A stretch of 50,652 bases of DNA, from contig JAPOYI010000064.1 of NCBI GenBank assembly GCA_026706665.1, positions 1-50,652 of the forward strand. The letters are read 5' to 3'. The notes beneath the pieces are model-generated. The model saw only the letters and a program-made list of their open reading frames with translations, searched no databases and was not told the origin of the DNA. Every line of letters begins with the position of its first letter. Within the stretch, counting starts at the first letter, position 1. Positions 1 through 8,765 of the stretch are shown piece by piece. A program made the position numbers and the translations under genes. The DNA is from Gammaproteobacteria bacterium (GTDB lineage: Bacteria > Pseudomonadota > Gammaproteobacteria > Pseudomonadales > Azotimanducaceae).

Positions 1-55
1 TGGGCCCGCCGCCGCAACCGCGCCGCCTAGAATCCAACAAATTTGTCGTGCACCC
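1..55. repeat. 55-bp terminal inverted repeat, left copy
   Basis: The first 55 bases are the exact reverse complement of the last 55 bases of the window (50598-50652). They start TGGGCCCGCCGCCGCAACCG and end GTGCACCC; identity stops at base 56. The interior flanks differ (a restriction-type gene here, a MITE flank at the other end), so this is one repeat met twice, not a palindromic genome end. It interrupts the frame of the gene at 1-267. Most likely an end of a mobile or dispersed element at which the assembly broke. Confidence 0.9.
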
Positions 56-267
56 GCGTCGAGGTTTGGATCCGTCAGCTTTCCAAGTATCTGCGTTGGC
101 AGGCTGTAGGCGAAAGCCACCATCTCGGAATGCAACAACTGGCGGACCTTTTCACGGATGCCCTTTTCGAGCTGACAGGTTGTATCAAACTCCTCCCGGC
201 CCTCGACAACCTCATTCCAGTGCCGGGCGAGTAACGAGGCTGCCCTTTCCTTATCAGGTGTCGGCAC
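1..267 (-). CDS. Probable type II restriction endonuclease, N-terminal part, runs off the window
   Basis: Reading starts at GTG 267, which overlaps the 3' end of the adenine methylase by 14 bp, and stays open for 89 codons to the window edge. The protein begins MPTPDKERAASLLARHWNEV and continues through an acidic segment (VVEGREEFD) to LTDPNLDA. From about residue 72 the codons lie inside the 55-bp terminal repeat, so the native protein is cut there. Position and overlap behind a D12-class methylase argue for the cognate endonuclease. From memory the sequence is reminiscent of SacI-family enzymes, but no catalytic motif is within the retained part, so the family is not settled. Other possibility: an unrelated accessory protein of the same R-M operon. 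Confidence 0.5.
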   Translation of the reverse strand, partial: MPTPDKERAASLLARHWNEVVEGREEFDTTCQLEKGIREKVRQLLHSEMVAFAYSLPTQILGKLTDPNLDAGARQICWILGGAVAAAGP

Positions 268-1171
268 GACCGTTTTGGACAGTCGGGCGAAAATTCATCC
301 AGAGCGACTCCGTTCGTTTTTCTTTCGACGAGTTGCATAGTTTCTCCGGCGCATCCACCCGATGCCAGTCTGCGAACAACTCCTCGTAGAGAACAGATCG
401 ATACCCGGACAGCACAGCCCGTCCCTCGATCCGATGCAGCAGACGGGCCAGATCGCGATGGTCGTTGTCCGTCATCTCATGTCCATAGGCGGCCGAGTCC
501 CCCCGGCTGACATGCACATAGGGCGGATCGAGATAGAACAGTGTCTGCGGCGTGTCGTATCGCTGAATGACTTCAAGCGCCGGAGCGTTTTCGATCTGTA
601 CGCGCTGCAGTCGCTGAGCAATCTCGGGTAGGCCCTCCACGGCTCCCAACCAGCGCGACACGGCGCCGGCCATTCCCGCCCGGGACGTCAACACGCAATG
701 TGCCCAGCGTCCCTCGCTGCTCGTCTGGGCGAGTCCGGTCCGTGTTTGTCGAGCGCGGACGTAAAAGCGGCGCGCACGTTCCAATGGTTCGAGCCCGGGT
801 GTCGCATCGCATGCCTTGGCAAGCTCTTCCCTCGAGAACGGGGTGAGGCCAATTTCCCGGATCAGTTTCTCTGGCCGATCCCGCAGGACGGCAAAGAAAT
901 TGACCAATTCGGTATCGAGGTCGTTGTAGGTTTCCACTCGCGCCGGCACACGGTTGATGATCACGGCCGCCGAGCCACCGTAGACATCGCAGAAGTGCTC
1001 CGCGTCGCTGGGCAGGTGCGGCAAAATGAAATCCAGATGGACATACTTCCCGCCATACCACCCGAACGCGATCATCTTGCGGCGCCGTTGCCCGGCGTTG
1101 CCAACGAGTCGCCGCGACTTGCGCCCCGATCGGGAACGTGCCCCGAGCGCGGGAGTGAACAGGTCTTCCAC
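254..1171 (-). CDS. DNA adenine methylase (D12 class, Dam-like)
   Basis: N6-adenine DNA methyltransferase that would protect host sites in a type II R-M system. The SAM-binding motif I is visible as AFGWYGGKY near the N-terminus, and catalytic motif IV as LFYLDPPYVH (DPPY) in the C-terminal half. I chose GTG 1171 (305 aa) because GGGAGGT lies about 9 nt upstream. ATG 1075 would begin directly at MIAFGWYGGKY and is the alternative; the intervening segment is Arg/Lys-rich. The next gene overlaps its stop codon. Its promoter at 1221-1249 contains a LexA box, so expression is probably raised in the SOS response. The class is certain from motifs; recognition site and type are inferred. Confidence 0.88.
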   Translation of the reverse strand: MEDLFTPALGARSRSGRKSRRLVGNAGQRRRKMIAFGWYGGKYVHLDFILPHLPSDAEHFCDVYGGSAAVIINRVPARVETYNDLDTELVNFFAVLRDRPEKLIREIGLTPFSREELAKACDATPGLEPLERARRFYVRARQTRTGLAQTSSEGRWAHCVLTSRAGMAGAVSRWLGAVEGLPEIAQRLQRVQIENAPALEVIQRYDTPQTLFYLDPPYVHVSRGDSAAYGHEMTDNDHRDLARLLHRIEGRAVLSGYRSVLYEELFADWHRVDAPEKLCNSSKEKRTESLWMNFRPTVQNGRADT

Positions 1172-1220
1172 GATTGCAGTACCTCCCTTGCATTCCATTT
1201 CCAGAGGAGAATGACCGACC

Positions 1221-1249
1221 AATGTACTGTATCCGTATACAGGTATCAA
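1221..1249 (-). promoter_or_regulatory. Sigma-70 promoter with embedded LexA (SOS) box
   Basis: On the minus strand a -35 TTGATA (1249-1244), a 17-bp spacer and a -10 TACATT (1226-1221) lie about 50 bp upstream of the methylase start. The spacer holds CTGTATCCGTATACAG (1227-1242), an exact CTGT-N8-ACAG LexA operator. LexA bound here would sit between -35 and -10 and block RNA polymerase. Just upstream, two direct copies of GCACCTGTA occur (1260-1268 and 1271-1279). Confidence 0.75.
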
Positions 1250-1335
1250 TGCATTTTACGCACCTGTAACGCACCTGTAGCCGATGAGCGGATGGACGAG
1301 CACCGGCCCAGGTCTTGCGAGCGTGGTCGGCCGGG

Positions 1336-1695
1336 TTATGGATGCTGGTTACCCGGACTTTTTCTGGCGGACGATGGGACCATGTCGCCGGTGATGTAGG
1401 TCAGAACGTCGTTCTTGAAAAACAGGGACACAAGCATGCGGGATTGGAACGTGTCCGGCACGTCGATGGTATACACGTAGTCCCAGCGGTCATCGTCGAA
1501 GGTATTGCGCAGCACCGGCTCGCCCATGATGTAGGCCACCTGTTCCCGCGTGATCCCGGGTTTCAGTTGGTCCACCATGGTCTGGGTGATGATGTTGCCC
1601 TGCTGTATGGCCACGCGGTGGACCCCGCAACCGTTCAGGAGAAGCGGGGCCAGCAACGTCAAACTGCCGACACTGCGGAGCAACCTGGATGACAT
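1336..1695 (-). CDS. bamE: Outer membrane protein assembly factor BamE (SmpA/OmlA lipoprotein)
   Basis: Lipoprotein subunit of the BAM complex that inserts beta-barrel proteins into the outer membrane. A signal peptide ends in a lipobox LLNGC with the lipidated Cys at residue 23. The SmpA/OmlA domain follows, with QLKPGITREQVAYIMGEP, the family hallmark, and DRWDYVY. At 119 aa it matches the usual 110-120. It follows recN on the same strand, as in enteric bacteria. No hairpin terminator is obvious before the methylase promoter. Confidence 0.93.
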   Translation of the reverse strand: MSSRLLRSVGSLTLLAPLLLNGCGVHRVAIQQGNIITQTMVDQLKPGITREQVAYIMGEPVLRNTFDDDRWDYVYTIDVPDTFQSRMLVSLFFKNDVLTYITGDMVPSSARKSPGNQHP

Positions 1696-1787
1696 GGCCG
1701 CATACTAAAGCGCCGTCGACGCAGAATCCACGCATCTCTTTCCATCCGCCTGGCCGCCGCATTCGTTCCGCCGCCGGGAACGCGGCA

Positions 1788-3440
1788 TCAGGACGGCTGT
1801 CCACCCGCCAGGAGCGTCTGGGCGTACGCCCGCGTCTCGCTCGTAATCTGCTGTCCCGCCAGCATCCGCGCGAGTTCATCGACACGTTCAGGGTCGTCGA
1901 GGACTTCGATGACAGTGTCGTCGGTGGAGGTCTTCGTGACCCTCAGGTGTGCATTCCCTAGCGCCGCCACCTGGGGCGCGTGGGTCACACAGATCACCTG
2001 GGTATGTTCCGCGAGGCGCCGCAACATGCGCCCGAGCACGTCCGCCGTCGTGCCGCCGATGCCGACATCCGCTTCGTCGAGCACAAGACACGGCAGGTCC
2101 GAATGCGCTGCGGCAACCACGCAGACGGCGAGACTGATTCGCGCCAGCTCGCCGCCGGACGCGATGGCCCCGAGCAGCCCCGGCGGGTACCTGGGACTTG
2201 CGGTGAACAGGAAGTCGACGGTTTCGAGCCCCCGCTCGTTTTCGGCGGGCGTGAACTCGACGGACAGGGACGCCTGGCCGAAGCCAAGTTCCGCCAGCGC
2301 CGAAGTAACCGCCTTCTCGAAGTTCCGCGCGGCAACGGCGCGCGTATCGGATAGTTTCGCCGCGGCGTCCCGGTACTCCTGCTCGCTGGCTTCGCAGGTT
2401 TGCCTCAGGTTCTGGAGCCGTGTCTCGTCCACTTCGAGGGATTCAAGTTCACGGGCGACCTCCTTCGCGTGGGCGGCGAGGCCCGCCGCGCTGACGCGAT
2501 GCTTGCGCGCGGCATCGTGTATGGCCTCGAGCCGCTCCTCGGCCTCCTTCAGCGCCCCTGGATCGACAGGCACCGCTTCGAAGTACGCGCGCAGTGCCGA
2601 CAGGCCTTCCTCGGCCTCAATGCGCCCGGCGTCCATGTGCTGCCGGGCCGCCTTCAACGCCGCATGATCGTCATCGATGTCCTCAAGGTCGGCATGGATG
2701 CGCGAGAGTTGGGACAGCAACTGCTCGTCGAGCGTTTCCGCATGGGTTCCGACGACGAACTGGATATCGGTCGCCGAAGACAGTCGCTTGTGCCGCTGCG
2801 TCAGCGCTTCCACCTCCCCTTCAGCGACTGCCAGCGCGCCGAGTTCGTCCAGTTGGTATCGCAACAGGTCCATGCGTTCGCGCGTCGACCGCATCCGCCG
2901 CTCCAGTTCCGCGAGATCCGCCCGCTGCGCCTGCCAGTCGCCATGACGGGCGCGAACGGCGTCCGTGACCTCGGGCGGCACACCGAAGTCGTCGAGCAGC
3001 TTGAGTTGCATGGGACGTTCAAGCAGCGAACGGTGCTGGTTCTGCGCGTACACGTCGACCAGCGGTGCGCAGAGTGCCTGCAGGGCCGAGACATTGACCG
3101 GCGTGCCGTTAATGAAGGCACGTGAGCGTCCGGCAACCGTACCGACACGGCGGACCAGGCAACGGTGGGGTTCCGCGTCGTCTCCCAGGGCGCGTTGGAC
3201 AATGTACTCCCGGGCCTCTTCACGACCGTCCAGGTGAAACTCCGCTGTCACCTCGGTACTCGAAGCGCCGGGGCGAACGGTAGTCCGGTCGGCGCGGGCG
3301 CCAAGCACGAGATCGAGGGCATGCAGCAGTATCGATTTACCGGCCCCTGACTCGCCCGTAATGACCGTGAGCCCCGCGTCAAACTCGATATCGAGGCTCT
3401 CGACCAGGGCGAAGTTCCTGACCGTGAGTTGCCTGAGCAT
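1788..3440 (-). CDS. recN: DNA repair protein RecN
   Basis: SMC-like ATPase acting in double-strand break repair. Walker A GESGAGKS is at residues 29-36, a long coiled-coil middle region follows (about 150-370), then the signature and Walker B region (ASGGELARISLA, LPCLVLDEADVGIGG) near residues 425-460. At 550 aa it has normal RecN length. ATG 3440 begins the family-typical MLRQLTVRNFALVESLDIEF. recN is an SOS gene in many gammaproteobacteria, but I see no CTGT-N8-ACAG site directly upstream here. It is divergent from hrcA and precedes bamE. Confidence 0.96.
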   Translation of the reverse strand: MLRQLTVRNFALVESLDIEFDAGLTVITGESGAGKSILLHALDLVLGARADRTTVRPGASSTEVTAEFHLDGREEAREYIVQRALGDDAEPHRCLVRRVGTVAGRSRAFINGTPVNVSALQALCAPLVDVYAQNQHRSLLERPMQLKLLDDFGVPPEVTDAVRARHGDWQAQRADLAELERRMRSTRERMDLLRYQLDELGALAVAEGEVEALTQRHKRLSSATDIQFVVGTHAETLDEQLLSQLSRIHADLEDIDDDHAALKAARQHMDAGRIEAEEGLSALRAYFEAVPVDPGALKEAEERLEAIHDAARKHRVSAAGLAAHAKEVARELESLEVDETRLQNLRQTCEASEQEYRDAAAKLSDTRAVAARNFEKAVTSALAELGFGQASLSVEFTPAENERGLETVDFLFTASPRYPPGLLGAIASGGELARISLAVCVVAAAHSDLPCLVLDEADVGIGGTTADVLGRMLRRLAEHTQVICVTHAPQVAALGNAHLRVTKTSTDDTVIEVLDDPERVDELARMLAGQQITSETRAYAQTLLAGGQPS

Positions 3441-3445
3441 TGTGC

Positions 3446-3506
3446 TAGCGCCTTAAAATCCGTCGGCCCTTCGGGCGCGCCATGTCTTATCCCCACCCAA
3501 GCCCAC
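3446..3506 (-). repeat. Dispersed repeat family 1, copy A
   Basis: Read on the minus strand this matches copies at 5459-5558 and 36996-37116. Shared features are GTGGGCTTGGG, GCCCGAAGGGC, GACGGATTT and a GGCGCTA end. It lies between the divergent recN and hrcA genes. This copy is the most diverged of the three. Confidence 0.7.
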
Positions 3507-3686
3507 TTGTTTCTCCCCACCCACGCACCCGTCAGCTTGTCGATCTCGCCGCAAATGCGGCAAGTCCGACAAGCTGCTAGAGTACCGCCCACGGGGCTAG
3601 CGCCACAAAGTGGCGGAGAGGACACGGTTCTTCACGATGGCCCGCAGTCCCAATGCGCTAGGTGTATTGCAGGGAGCAGTGGCTCG

Positions 3687-4733
3687 GTGGTCAGTCGGGA
3701 AGATCGGTTCGCGGATCGCACGAAGCGCCTGTTCAAGCTCCTCGTCGAGCACTATCTGAACGACGGCGCGCCAGTCGCGTCGAGCCGCCTCGCCTCCCAT
3801 GTCGACGTGAGTTCGGCCACGGTCAGGAGCATCATGGCCGATCTCGAAGCCCGCGGACTCATCATTGCTCCGCATACCTCGGCGGGAAGGGTCCCGACCG
3901 ACCGGGGGCTGCGCCTGTTCGTCGACAGCCTGATCTCGGTACAGCCGCTGGATACGCGAAGCGTTCAACAGCTTCGCGCGGAACTGAACCCCGACCTTTC
4001 GACGGACGAACTCGTCTCCACCGCGTCCGAGATGCTCTCCGAAATTACCCGTATGGCCGGCCTGGTGACGATGCCGAAGCCGGAGCCGGAGCAGGTCGCC
4101 CTGCGGCAGGTCGAGTTCCTGCGCCTGTCGGGCAACCGCGTGCTGGCGATCCTGGTCGTCGACGAACGCGAAGTTCAGAACCGCGTCATCCACACCGACC
4201 GGGAATACGACGAGACCGAGTTGCACCAGGCCGCCGAGTACATCAACAGGCGCTACCACGGCAAGACGCTGTCGGAAGTCCGCAACGGACTGGTGGAAGA
4301 CATGCGCGCGGACAGGGACCGCCTGGACCGGCTCATGCAGACCGCAATCGATGTGGCGTCGAAGACGTTCGCCGAGGACCAGCGCCCGTCGAAACCGTAC
4401 GTGGTCAGCGGGGAATCGAACCTCGTCGACGCGCTGACGAATACGCAGACGGTACGCGACCTGTTCGATGCGTTCGCGCAGAAGAGTGCGATCGTGTATC
4501 TGCTGGACCGGTGTCTCGACACCGAGGGCATCCAGCTCTTCATCGGCGCCGAGTCAGGCAACCGGATGTTCGAGGAATGCAGCCTGATCACGGCTCGCTA
4601 CGAGGTCAACGGCGAGGTCGCCGGCGTGCTGGGCGTCATCGGCCCGACCCGGATGGCGTACCAGAAGGTCATCCCCATCGTCGACGTGACCGCCCGGATG
4701 CTCGGCTCGGCCATGACCGCCGGCCGCGCTTGA
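3687..4733 (+). CDS. hrcA: Heat-inducible transcription repressor HrcA
   Basis: DNA-binding repressor that controls chaperone genes through CIRCE operators and is itself tuned by GroEL. The N-terminal winged helix (LASHVDVSSATVRSIMADLEARG) is followed by the typical HTSAGRVPTDRGLRLFVD segment, then a GAF-like domain ending GVLGVIGPTRMAYQKVIPIVD. I chose GTG 3687 (348 aa) because AGGGAG lies about 10 nt upstream and the protein begins VSREDRFADRTKRLF; an open frame further upstream covers a repeat. No CIRCE inverted repeat (TTAGCACTC-N9-GAGTGCTAA) is visible upstream of any gene in this window, so its targets (probably groESL) lie elsewhere. It precedes grpE. Confidence 0.94.
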   Translation: MVSREDRFADRTKRLFKLLVEHYLNDGAPVASSRLASHVDVSSATVRSIMADLEARGLIIAPHTSAGRVPTDRGLRLFVDSLISVQPLDTRSVQQLRAELNPDLSTDELVSTASEMLSEITRMAGLVTMPKPEPEQVALRQVEFLRLSGNRVLAILVVDEREVQNRVIHTDREYDETELHQAAEYINRRYHGKTLSEVRNGLVEDMRADRDRLDRLMQTAIDVASKTFAEDQRPSKPYVVSGESNLVDALTNTQTVRDLFDAFAQKSAIVYLLDRCLDTEGIQLFIGAESGNRMFEECSLITARYEVNGEVAGVLGVIGPTRMAYQKVIPIVDVTARMLGSAMTAGRA

Positions 4734-4756
4734 ATTCCGGGGCGTCCGCCCATATA
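4729..4756 (+). promoter_or_regulatory. Sigma-32-like heat-shock promoter of grpE
   Basis: CTTGAAT (4729-4735), a 13-bp spacer and CCCATATA (4749-4756) closely match the sigma-32 consensus CTTGAAA-N13/14-CCCCATNT. The -35 overlaps the hrcA stop codon, and the predicted start of transcription is about 25 bp before the grpE ATG. Confidence 0.7.
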
Positions 4757-4787
4757 AGCCCCGCCTGATCCATAGCGAGGCACTTCC

Positions 4788-5444
4788 ATGCCCAGGGACA
4801 AGACAGGCAAGGACCCGAAACCGGAGGAAACCGAGCAGTCATCAGCGGCGGAAGAGACCGTTTCGGACATGGCCGATGCGGACGAAATGGAACAGGCCGC
4901 CGAAGGCGGCGACGACCCATCCGCGTCCGCTGGCGAAGCCGGTAACGGTGCCGAGACCGGCGAAGAAACCCCGTACGATCCCGAAGCGCTGAAGGAAGCC
5001 GTGGCGTCTCTCGAGCGGGACCTCGCCGAGGCCAGGGACCAGGTTCTGCGCGCGCGTGCGGAAGAGGAGAACACCCGCCGGCGCACCGCCCGGGACGCGG
5101 AAAACGCCCGCAGGTTCGCGCTGACCCGGTTCGCGGGCGAACTGCTTCCCGTCATCGACAACTTCGAACGCGCCCTCGAGGTCGCCGCCGACGATTCGGC
5201 GGTCCGCGAAGGTCTCGACCTTTCCATGAAACTGCTTTCCGGCGTTCTGGAAAAGGCCGGCATCGAGGTAGTGGACCCCATCGGCGAACCCTTCGATCCC
5301 ACGTACCACGAAGCGATGGCCACGGTCGATAACCCCGATGCCGAGCCGGGCTCGGTGACGGAAGTCGTGCAGAAGGGCTACGTGCTGAACGGCCGCCTGT
5401 TGCGCGCCGCCAGGGTGCTGGTCGCGAAACGGGACGCCAGCTAG
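4788..5444 (+). CDS. grpE: Nucleotide exchange factor GrpE
   Basis: Co-chaperone that releases ADP from DnaK. An acidic, low-complexity N-terminus of about 60 residues precedes a long dimerising helix (LERDLAEARDQVLRARAEEENTRRRTARDAENARRFA) and the C-terminal beta domain with the signature FDPTYHEAMA and VLNGRLLRAARVLVAK. The length, 218 aa, fits the family. ATG 4788 follows a short leader from the heat-shock promoter at 4729-4756. dnaK follows after about 200 bp that hold repeat copy B and a second promoter. Confidence 0.97.
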   Translation: MPRDKTGKDPKPEETEQSSAAEETVSDMADADEMEQAAEGGDDPSASAGEAGNGAETGEETPYDPEALKEAVASLERDLAEARDQVLRARAEEENTRRRTARDAENARRFALTRFAGELLPVIDNFERALEVAADDSAVREGLDLSMKLLSGVLEKAGIEVVDPIGEPFDPTYHEAMATVDNPDAEPGSVTEVVQKGYVLNGRLLRAARVLVAKRDAS

Positions 5445-5458
5445 GAGGGTGCGCCGTA

Positions 5459-5558
5459 GAACGGCACGCCAGTGCCGATCAAGGCGCAGCATCGTAGGTG
5501 GGCTTGGGCGGGGGTGAAAAACGGCACGCCCGAAGGGCTGACGGATTTCATGGCGCTA
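5459..5558 (+). repeat. Dispersed repeat family 1, copy B
   Basis: Sits in the grpE-dnaK gap. It shares about 100 bp with the copy at 36996-37116 (GAACGGCACGC, GCCGATCAA, then GGCTTGGGCGGGGGTGAAA to GACGGATTTCATGGC) and about 60 bp with the minus-strand copy at 3446-3506. It contains the paired words ACGGCACGCC and CGAAGGGC. Its end is immediately upstream of the dnaK promoter. Confidence 0.8.
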
Positions 5559-5561
5559 AGG

Positions 5562-5589
5562 GTTGAAACGGCCCGGTATGGGCCAATAT
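5562..5589 (+). promoter_or_regulatory. Sigma-32-like heat-shock promoter of dnaK
   Basis: GTTGAAA (5562-5568), a 14-bp spacer and CCAATAT (5583-5589) resemble the sigma-32 consensus and the grpE promoter upstream, with one mismatch in the -10. It lies 55 bp before the dnaK ATG and just behind repeat copy B. Confidence 0.55.
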
Positions 5590-5644
5590 TGAATAGTCAC
5601 GGCATGACGCAGCGCCTCGGCCGGCGCGAACGAGAGGACCTGAA

Positions 5645-7600
5645 ATGGCAAGAATCATCGGTATCGACCTCGGCACGACCAATTCGTGCGTGTCGGTCAT
5701 GGACGGACAGGACCCGAGAGTCATCGAGAACTCGGAAGGAGATCGGACCACGCCCTCGATCGTCGCGTACGCCGACGGCGGCGAGGTCCTGGTCGGCCAG
5801 AGCGCCAAGCGGCAGGCCGTTACCAACCCCGACAACACGCTCTTCGCAATAAAGAGATTGATCGGCAGGAACTTCAGTGACGAGGTCGTGCAGCGCGACA
5901 TGGGCATGGTGCCCTACAAGATCGTCAAGGCATCGAACAACGACGCCTGGATCGAGGCGAAGGGGGAACAGCTCGCGCCGCCGCAAGTGTCGGCGGAAGT
6001 GCTGAAGAAGATGAAGAAGACCGCCGAGGACTACCTGGGCGAAGATGTCTCCGAAGCCGTCATCACCGTTCCAGCCTACTTCAACGACTCGCAGCGGCAG
6101 GCCACGAAGGATGCGGGCCGCATCGCCGGGCTCGACGTCAGGCGCATCATCAACGAACCGACGGCGGCCGCACTTGCCTATGGCATGGACAAGCAGCGCG
6201 GTGACGCCAGGATCGCCGTATACGACCTCGGCGGCGGCACGTTCGACGTATCCATCATCGAGATTGCCGACGTGGACGGTGAGCACCAGTTCGAGGTGCT
6301 TTCCACCAACGGGGACACTTTCCTTGGCGGCGAGGATTTCGACCTGCGTGTCATCGACTTTCTCGCAAACGAATTCAAGCAGGAGAACGGCATCGACCTG
6401 CACAACGATCCACTTGCCCTCCAGCGGCTCAAGGAAGCCGCCGAAAAGGCGAAGATCGAACTCTCATCGAGCCAGCAGACCGAGGTCAACCTGCCCTACA
6501 TCACCGCGGACAACACGGGCCCGAAGCATCTCGTCACCAGGCTGACCCGCGCGAAGCTGGAGTCCCTGGTCGAAGAACTGGTGGAGCGGACCATCGGACC
6601 GTGCAGGACCGCGATCAACGATGCCGGCATCTCGACGGGGGACATCAACGACGTCATTCTCGTCGGCGGCCAGACACGCATGCCCCTGGTGCAGGAGAAG
6701 GTCAACGGTTTCTTCGGCCGGGAAGCGCGCCGGGACGTGAATCCCGACGAGGCAGTGGCGATGGGCGCCGCGATTCAGGCGGCCGTGCTGTCCGGCGACG
6801 TCAAGGACGTCCTCCTGCTCGACGTCACACCGCTGTCGCTCGGTATCGAAACCCTCGGCGGCGTCATGAGCGCCCTCATCGAGAAGAACACCACCATTCC
6901 GACCAAGAAGCAGCAGGTGTTCTCGACCGCGGACGACAACCAGACCGCCGTCACGATTCACGTGCTCCAGGGCGAGCGCTCGCAGGCGGCGCAGAACAAG
7001 TCCCTCGGCCGCTTCAACCTGGAGGACATTCCTCCGGCGCCCCGGGGAATACCGCAGATAGAGGTCAGTTTCGACATCGACGCCAACGGCATCCTGAACG
7101 TCTCCGCGAAGGACAAGGCGACGAACAGGGAACAGTCCATCGTGATCAGGGCTTCGAGCGGGCTGTCGGATGATGAGATCCAGTCGATGGTGCGCGATGC
7201 CGAGGCGCATTCGGAGGAGGACAAGAGATTCGAGGAACTGGTTGGATTGCGCAACCAGGGCGACACCCTCGTGCATGCCGCGCGAAAGATGGTGACGGAT
7301 GCGGGAGACAAGGCGACCGACGACGAGAAGGAGAAGATCGAAGCGACCGCCAAGTCCCTCGAAGAAGCCATCAAGGGCGAGGACAAGGAGGCCATCGAGT
7401 CCGGCGTTCAGGCGCTGTCAGAAGCCACCGGCGCCCTTGCCCAGAAGATGTACGCGGAGCAGGCGGACGCGGGCCCCGCCGACGGGGGCGGGGCACAAAC
7501 CGGCACCTCCTCGCAGGCCGACGACGACGCCGTGGATGCGGAATTCGAGGAAGTGAAGGACGAAGAACCCAGGCCGCGCGACCCGGACAAGAGTCCATGA
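5645..7600 (+). CDS. dnaK: Chaperone protein DnaK (Hsp70)
   Basis: ATP-dependent Hsp70 chaperone. The N-terminal ATPase starts [20 protein letters not shown] and contains [13 protein letters not shown] and [11 protein letters not shown]. The substrate-binding domain follows the linker [16 protein letters not shown], and the C-terminal lid ends in an acidic [10 protein letters not shown] tail with a short extension RPRDPDKSP. The length, 651 aa, is slightly above the usual 638-645 because of this tail. AGAGGA lies before ATG 5645. dnaJ follows 32 bp downstream in the same orientation, so the two are probably cotranscribed. Confidence 0.99.
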   Translation: MARIIGIDLGTTNSCVSVMDGQDPRVIENSEGDRTTPSIVAYADGGEVLVGQSAKRQAVTNPDNTLFAIKRLIGRNFSDEVVQRDMGMVPYKIVKASNNDAWIEAKGEQLAPPQVSAEVLKKMKKTAEDYLGEDVSEAVITVPAYFNDSQRQATKDAGRIAGLDVRRIINEPTAAALAYGMDKQRGDARIAVYDLGGGTFDVSIIEIADVDGEHQFEVLSTNGDTFLGGEDFDLRVIDFLANEFKQENGIDLHNDPLALQRLKEAAEKAKIELSSSQQTEVNLPYITADNTGPKHLVTRLTRAKLESLVEELVERTIGPCRTAINDAGISTGDINDVILVGGQTRMPLVQEKVNGFFGREARRDVNPDEAVAMGAAIQAAVLSGDVKDVLLLDVTPLSLGIETLGGVMSALIEKNTTIPTKKQQVFSTADDNQTAVTIHVLQGERSQAAQNKSLGRFNLEDIPPAPRGIPQIEVSFDIDANGILNVSAKDKATNREQSIVIRASSGLSDDEIQSMVRDAEAHSEEDKRFEELVGLRNQGDTLVHAARKMVTDAGDKATDDEKEKIEATAKSLEEAIKGEDKEAIESGVQALSEATGALAQKMYAEQADAGPADGGGAQTGTSSQADDDAVDAEFEEVKDEEPRPRDPDKSP

Positions 7601-7632
7601 GGCAGCGCGGGTCGTAACGCCTGAACACGACA

Positions 7633-8751
7633 ATGGCCAAACGCGACTACTACGAGGTGCTAGGCCTCGAACGCGGATCATCTTCCGACGACGTGAAGAA
7701 GGCCTACCGGCGCCTGGCCATGAAGTACCACCCGGATCGCAATGACGGAGACGCGAACGCGGAGGAGAAGTTCAAGGAAGCGTCAGAGGCCTACGAGATC
7801 CTGAGCGACGGCGAAAAGCGCCAGGCTTATGATCGCTTCGGCCATGCCGGCGTGGATGCCAGCGGCATGGGCATGGACGGCGCCAGCTTCAGCGACATCT
7901 TCAGCGATGTCTTCGGCGATATTTTCGGCGGTGCCCGCGGCGGCCGGCGCGCCTCGCGGCGGGGCGCCGACCTTCGATTCAACCTGAGCCTGGACCTCGA
8001 ACAGGCGGTGCACGGCGACACCGTCGAGATCCGGGTCCCCGTACTCGGTACCTGCGACGCCTGCGACGGCAGCGGCGCCGCGCCGGGCACCAGTCCCACC
8101 ACTTGTCCGCAATGCCAGGGCCAGGGCCAGATTCGGGTCTCCCAGGGGTTCTTCTCGTTGCAGCAGACCTGTCCCCAGTGCCGAGGCGCCGGAACGTTCA
8201 TACCCAATCCCTGCCGCACCTGTGGCGGCGGCGGCCGCGTGGAACGCCGCAAGACGCTGTCGGTCAACATCCCTGCCGGTGTAGACGAAGGGGATCGAAT
8301 CCGCCTTTCCGGCGAGGGCGAAGCGGGACCGCACGGCGGCACGCCCGGAGACCTATACGTGCAGGTGTCAGTGCGCGAGCACGCCATTTTCGCCCGCGAC
8401 GGCATGAACCTCCTGTGCGACGTTCCGATCTCGTTCATGCAGGCAGCCCTTGGGGGCGAAATCGAGGTGCCGACGCTCGACGGGCGCATCAAGCTACGAG
8501 TTCCCGCGGGGACCCAGACCCACCGGATGTTTCGCCTGCGGGGCAAGGGCGCCACTTCCGTGCGCCGTTCCGGCACCGGCGACCTGCTCTGCCGCACCAT
8601 CGTCGAAACGCCCGTGCGCCTGAACGAGGAGCAGAAATCCCTGCTGCACCAGTTTGGAAGGTCCATGGACCGGAGCGACGACGAACACTCGCCCAAGGGC
8701 GCGTCCTGGCTCGAGTCGGTCAAGGGATTTGTTGACCGATTGATCAACTGA
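7633..8751 (+). CDS. dnaJ: Chaperone protein DnaJ (Hsp40)
   Basis: Co-chaperone that delivers substrates to DnaK and stimulates its ATPase. The J domain is complete with HPD at residues 33-35. A G/F-type stretch ([13 protein letters not shown]...GGARGG) follows, then four CxxCxGxG zinc motifs ([32 protein letters not shown]) and the C-terminal peptide-binding domains. The length is 372 aa. It follows dnaK and precedes dapB by 14 bp, so dapB may share the transcript. Confidence 0.98.
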   Translation: MAKRDYYEVLGLERGSSSDDVKKAYRRLAMKYHPDRNDGDANAEEKFKEASEAYEILSDGEKRQAYDRFGHAGVDASGMGMDGASFSDIFSDVFGDIFGGARGGRRASRRGADLRFNLSLDLEQAVHGDTVEIRVPVLGTCDACDGSGAAPGTSPTTCPQCQGQGQIRVSQGFFSLQQTCPQCRGAGTFIPNPCRTCGGGGRVERRKTLSVNIPAGVDEGDRIRLSGEGEAGPHGGTPGDLYVQVSVREHAIFARDGMNLLCDVPISFMQAALGGEIEVPTLDGRIKLRVPAGTQTHRMFRLRGKGATSVRRSGTGDLLCRTIVETPVRLNEEQKSLLHQFGRSMDRSDDEHSPKGASWLESVKGFVDRLIN

Positions 8752-8765
8752 CACGAAGGGCAAGG

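Noticed and set aside
3441-3686. CIRCE operator or LexA box between recN and hrcA
   Set aside because: Neither TTAGCACTC-N9-GAGTGCTAA nor CTGT-N8-ACAG is present; the region is mostly repeat copy A and low-complexity spacer.
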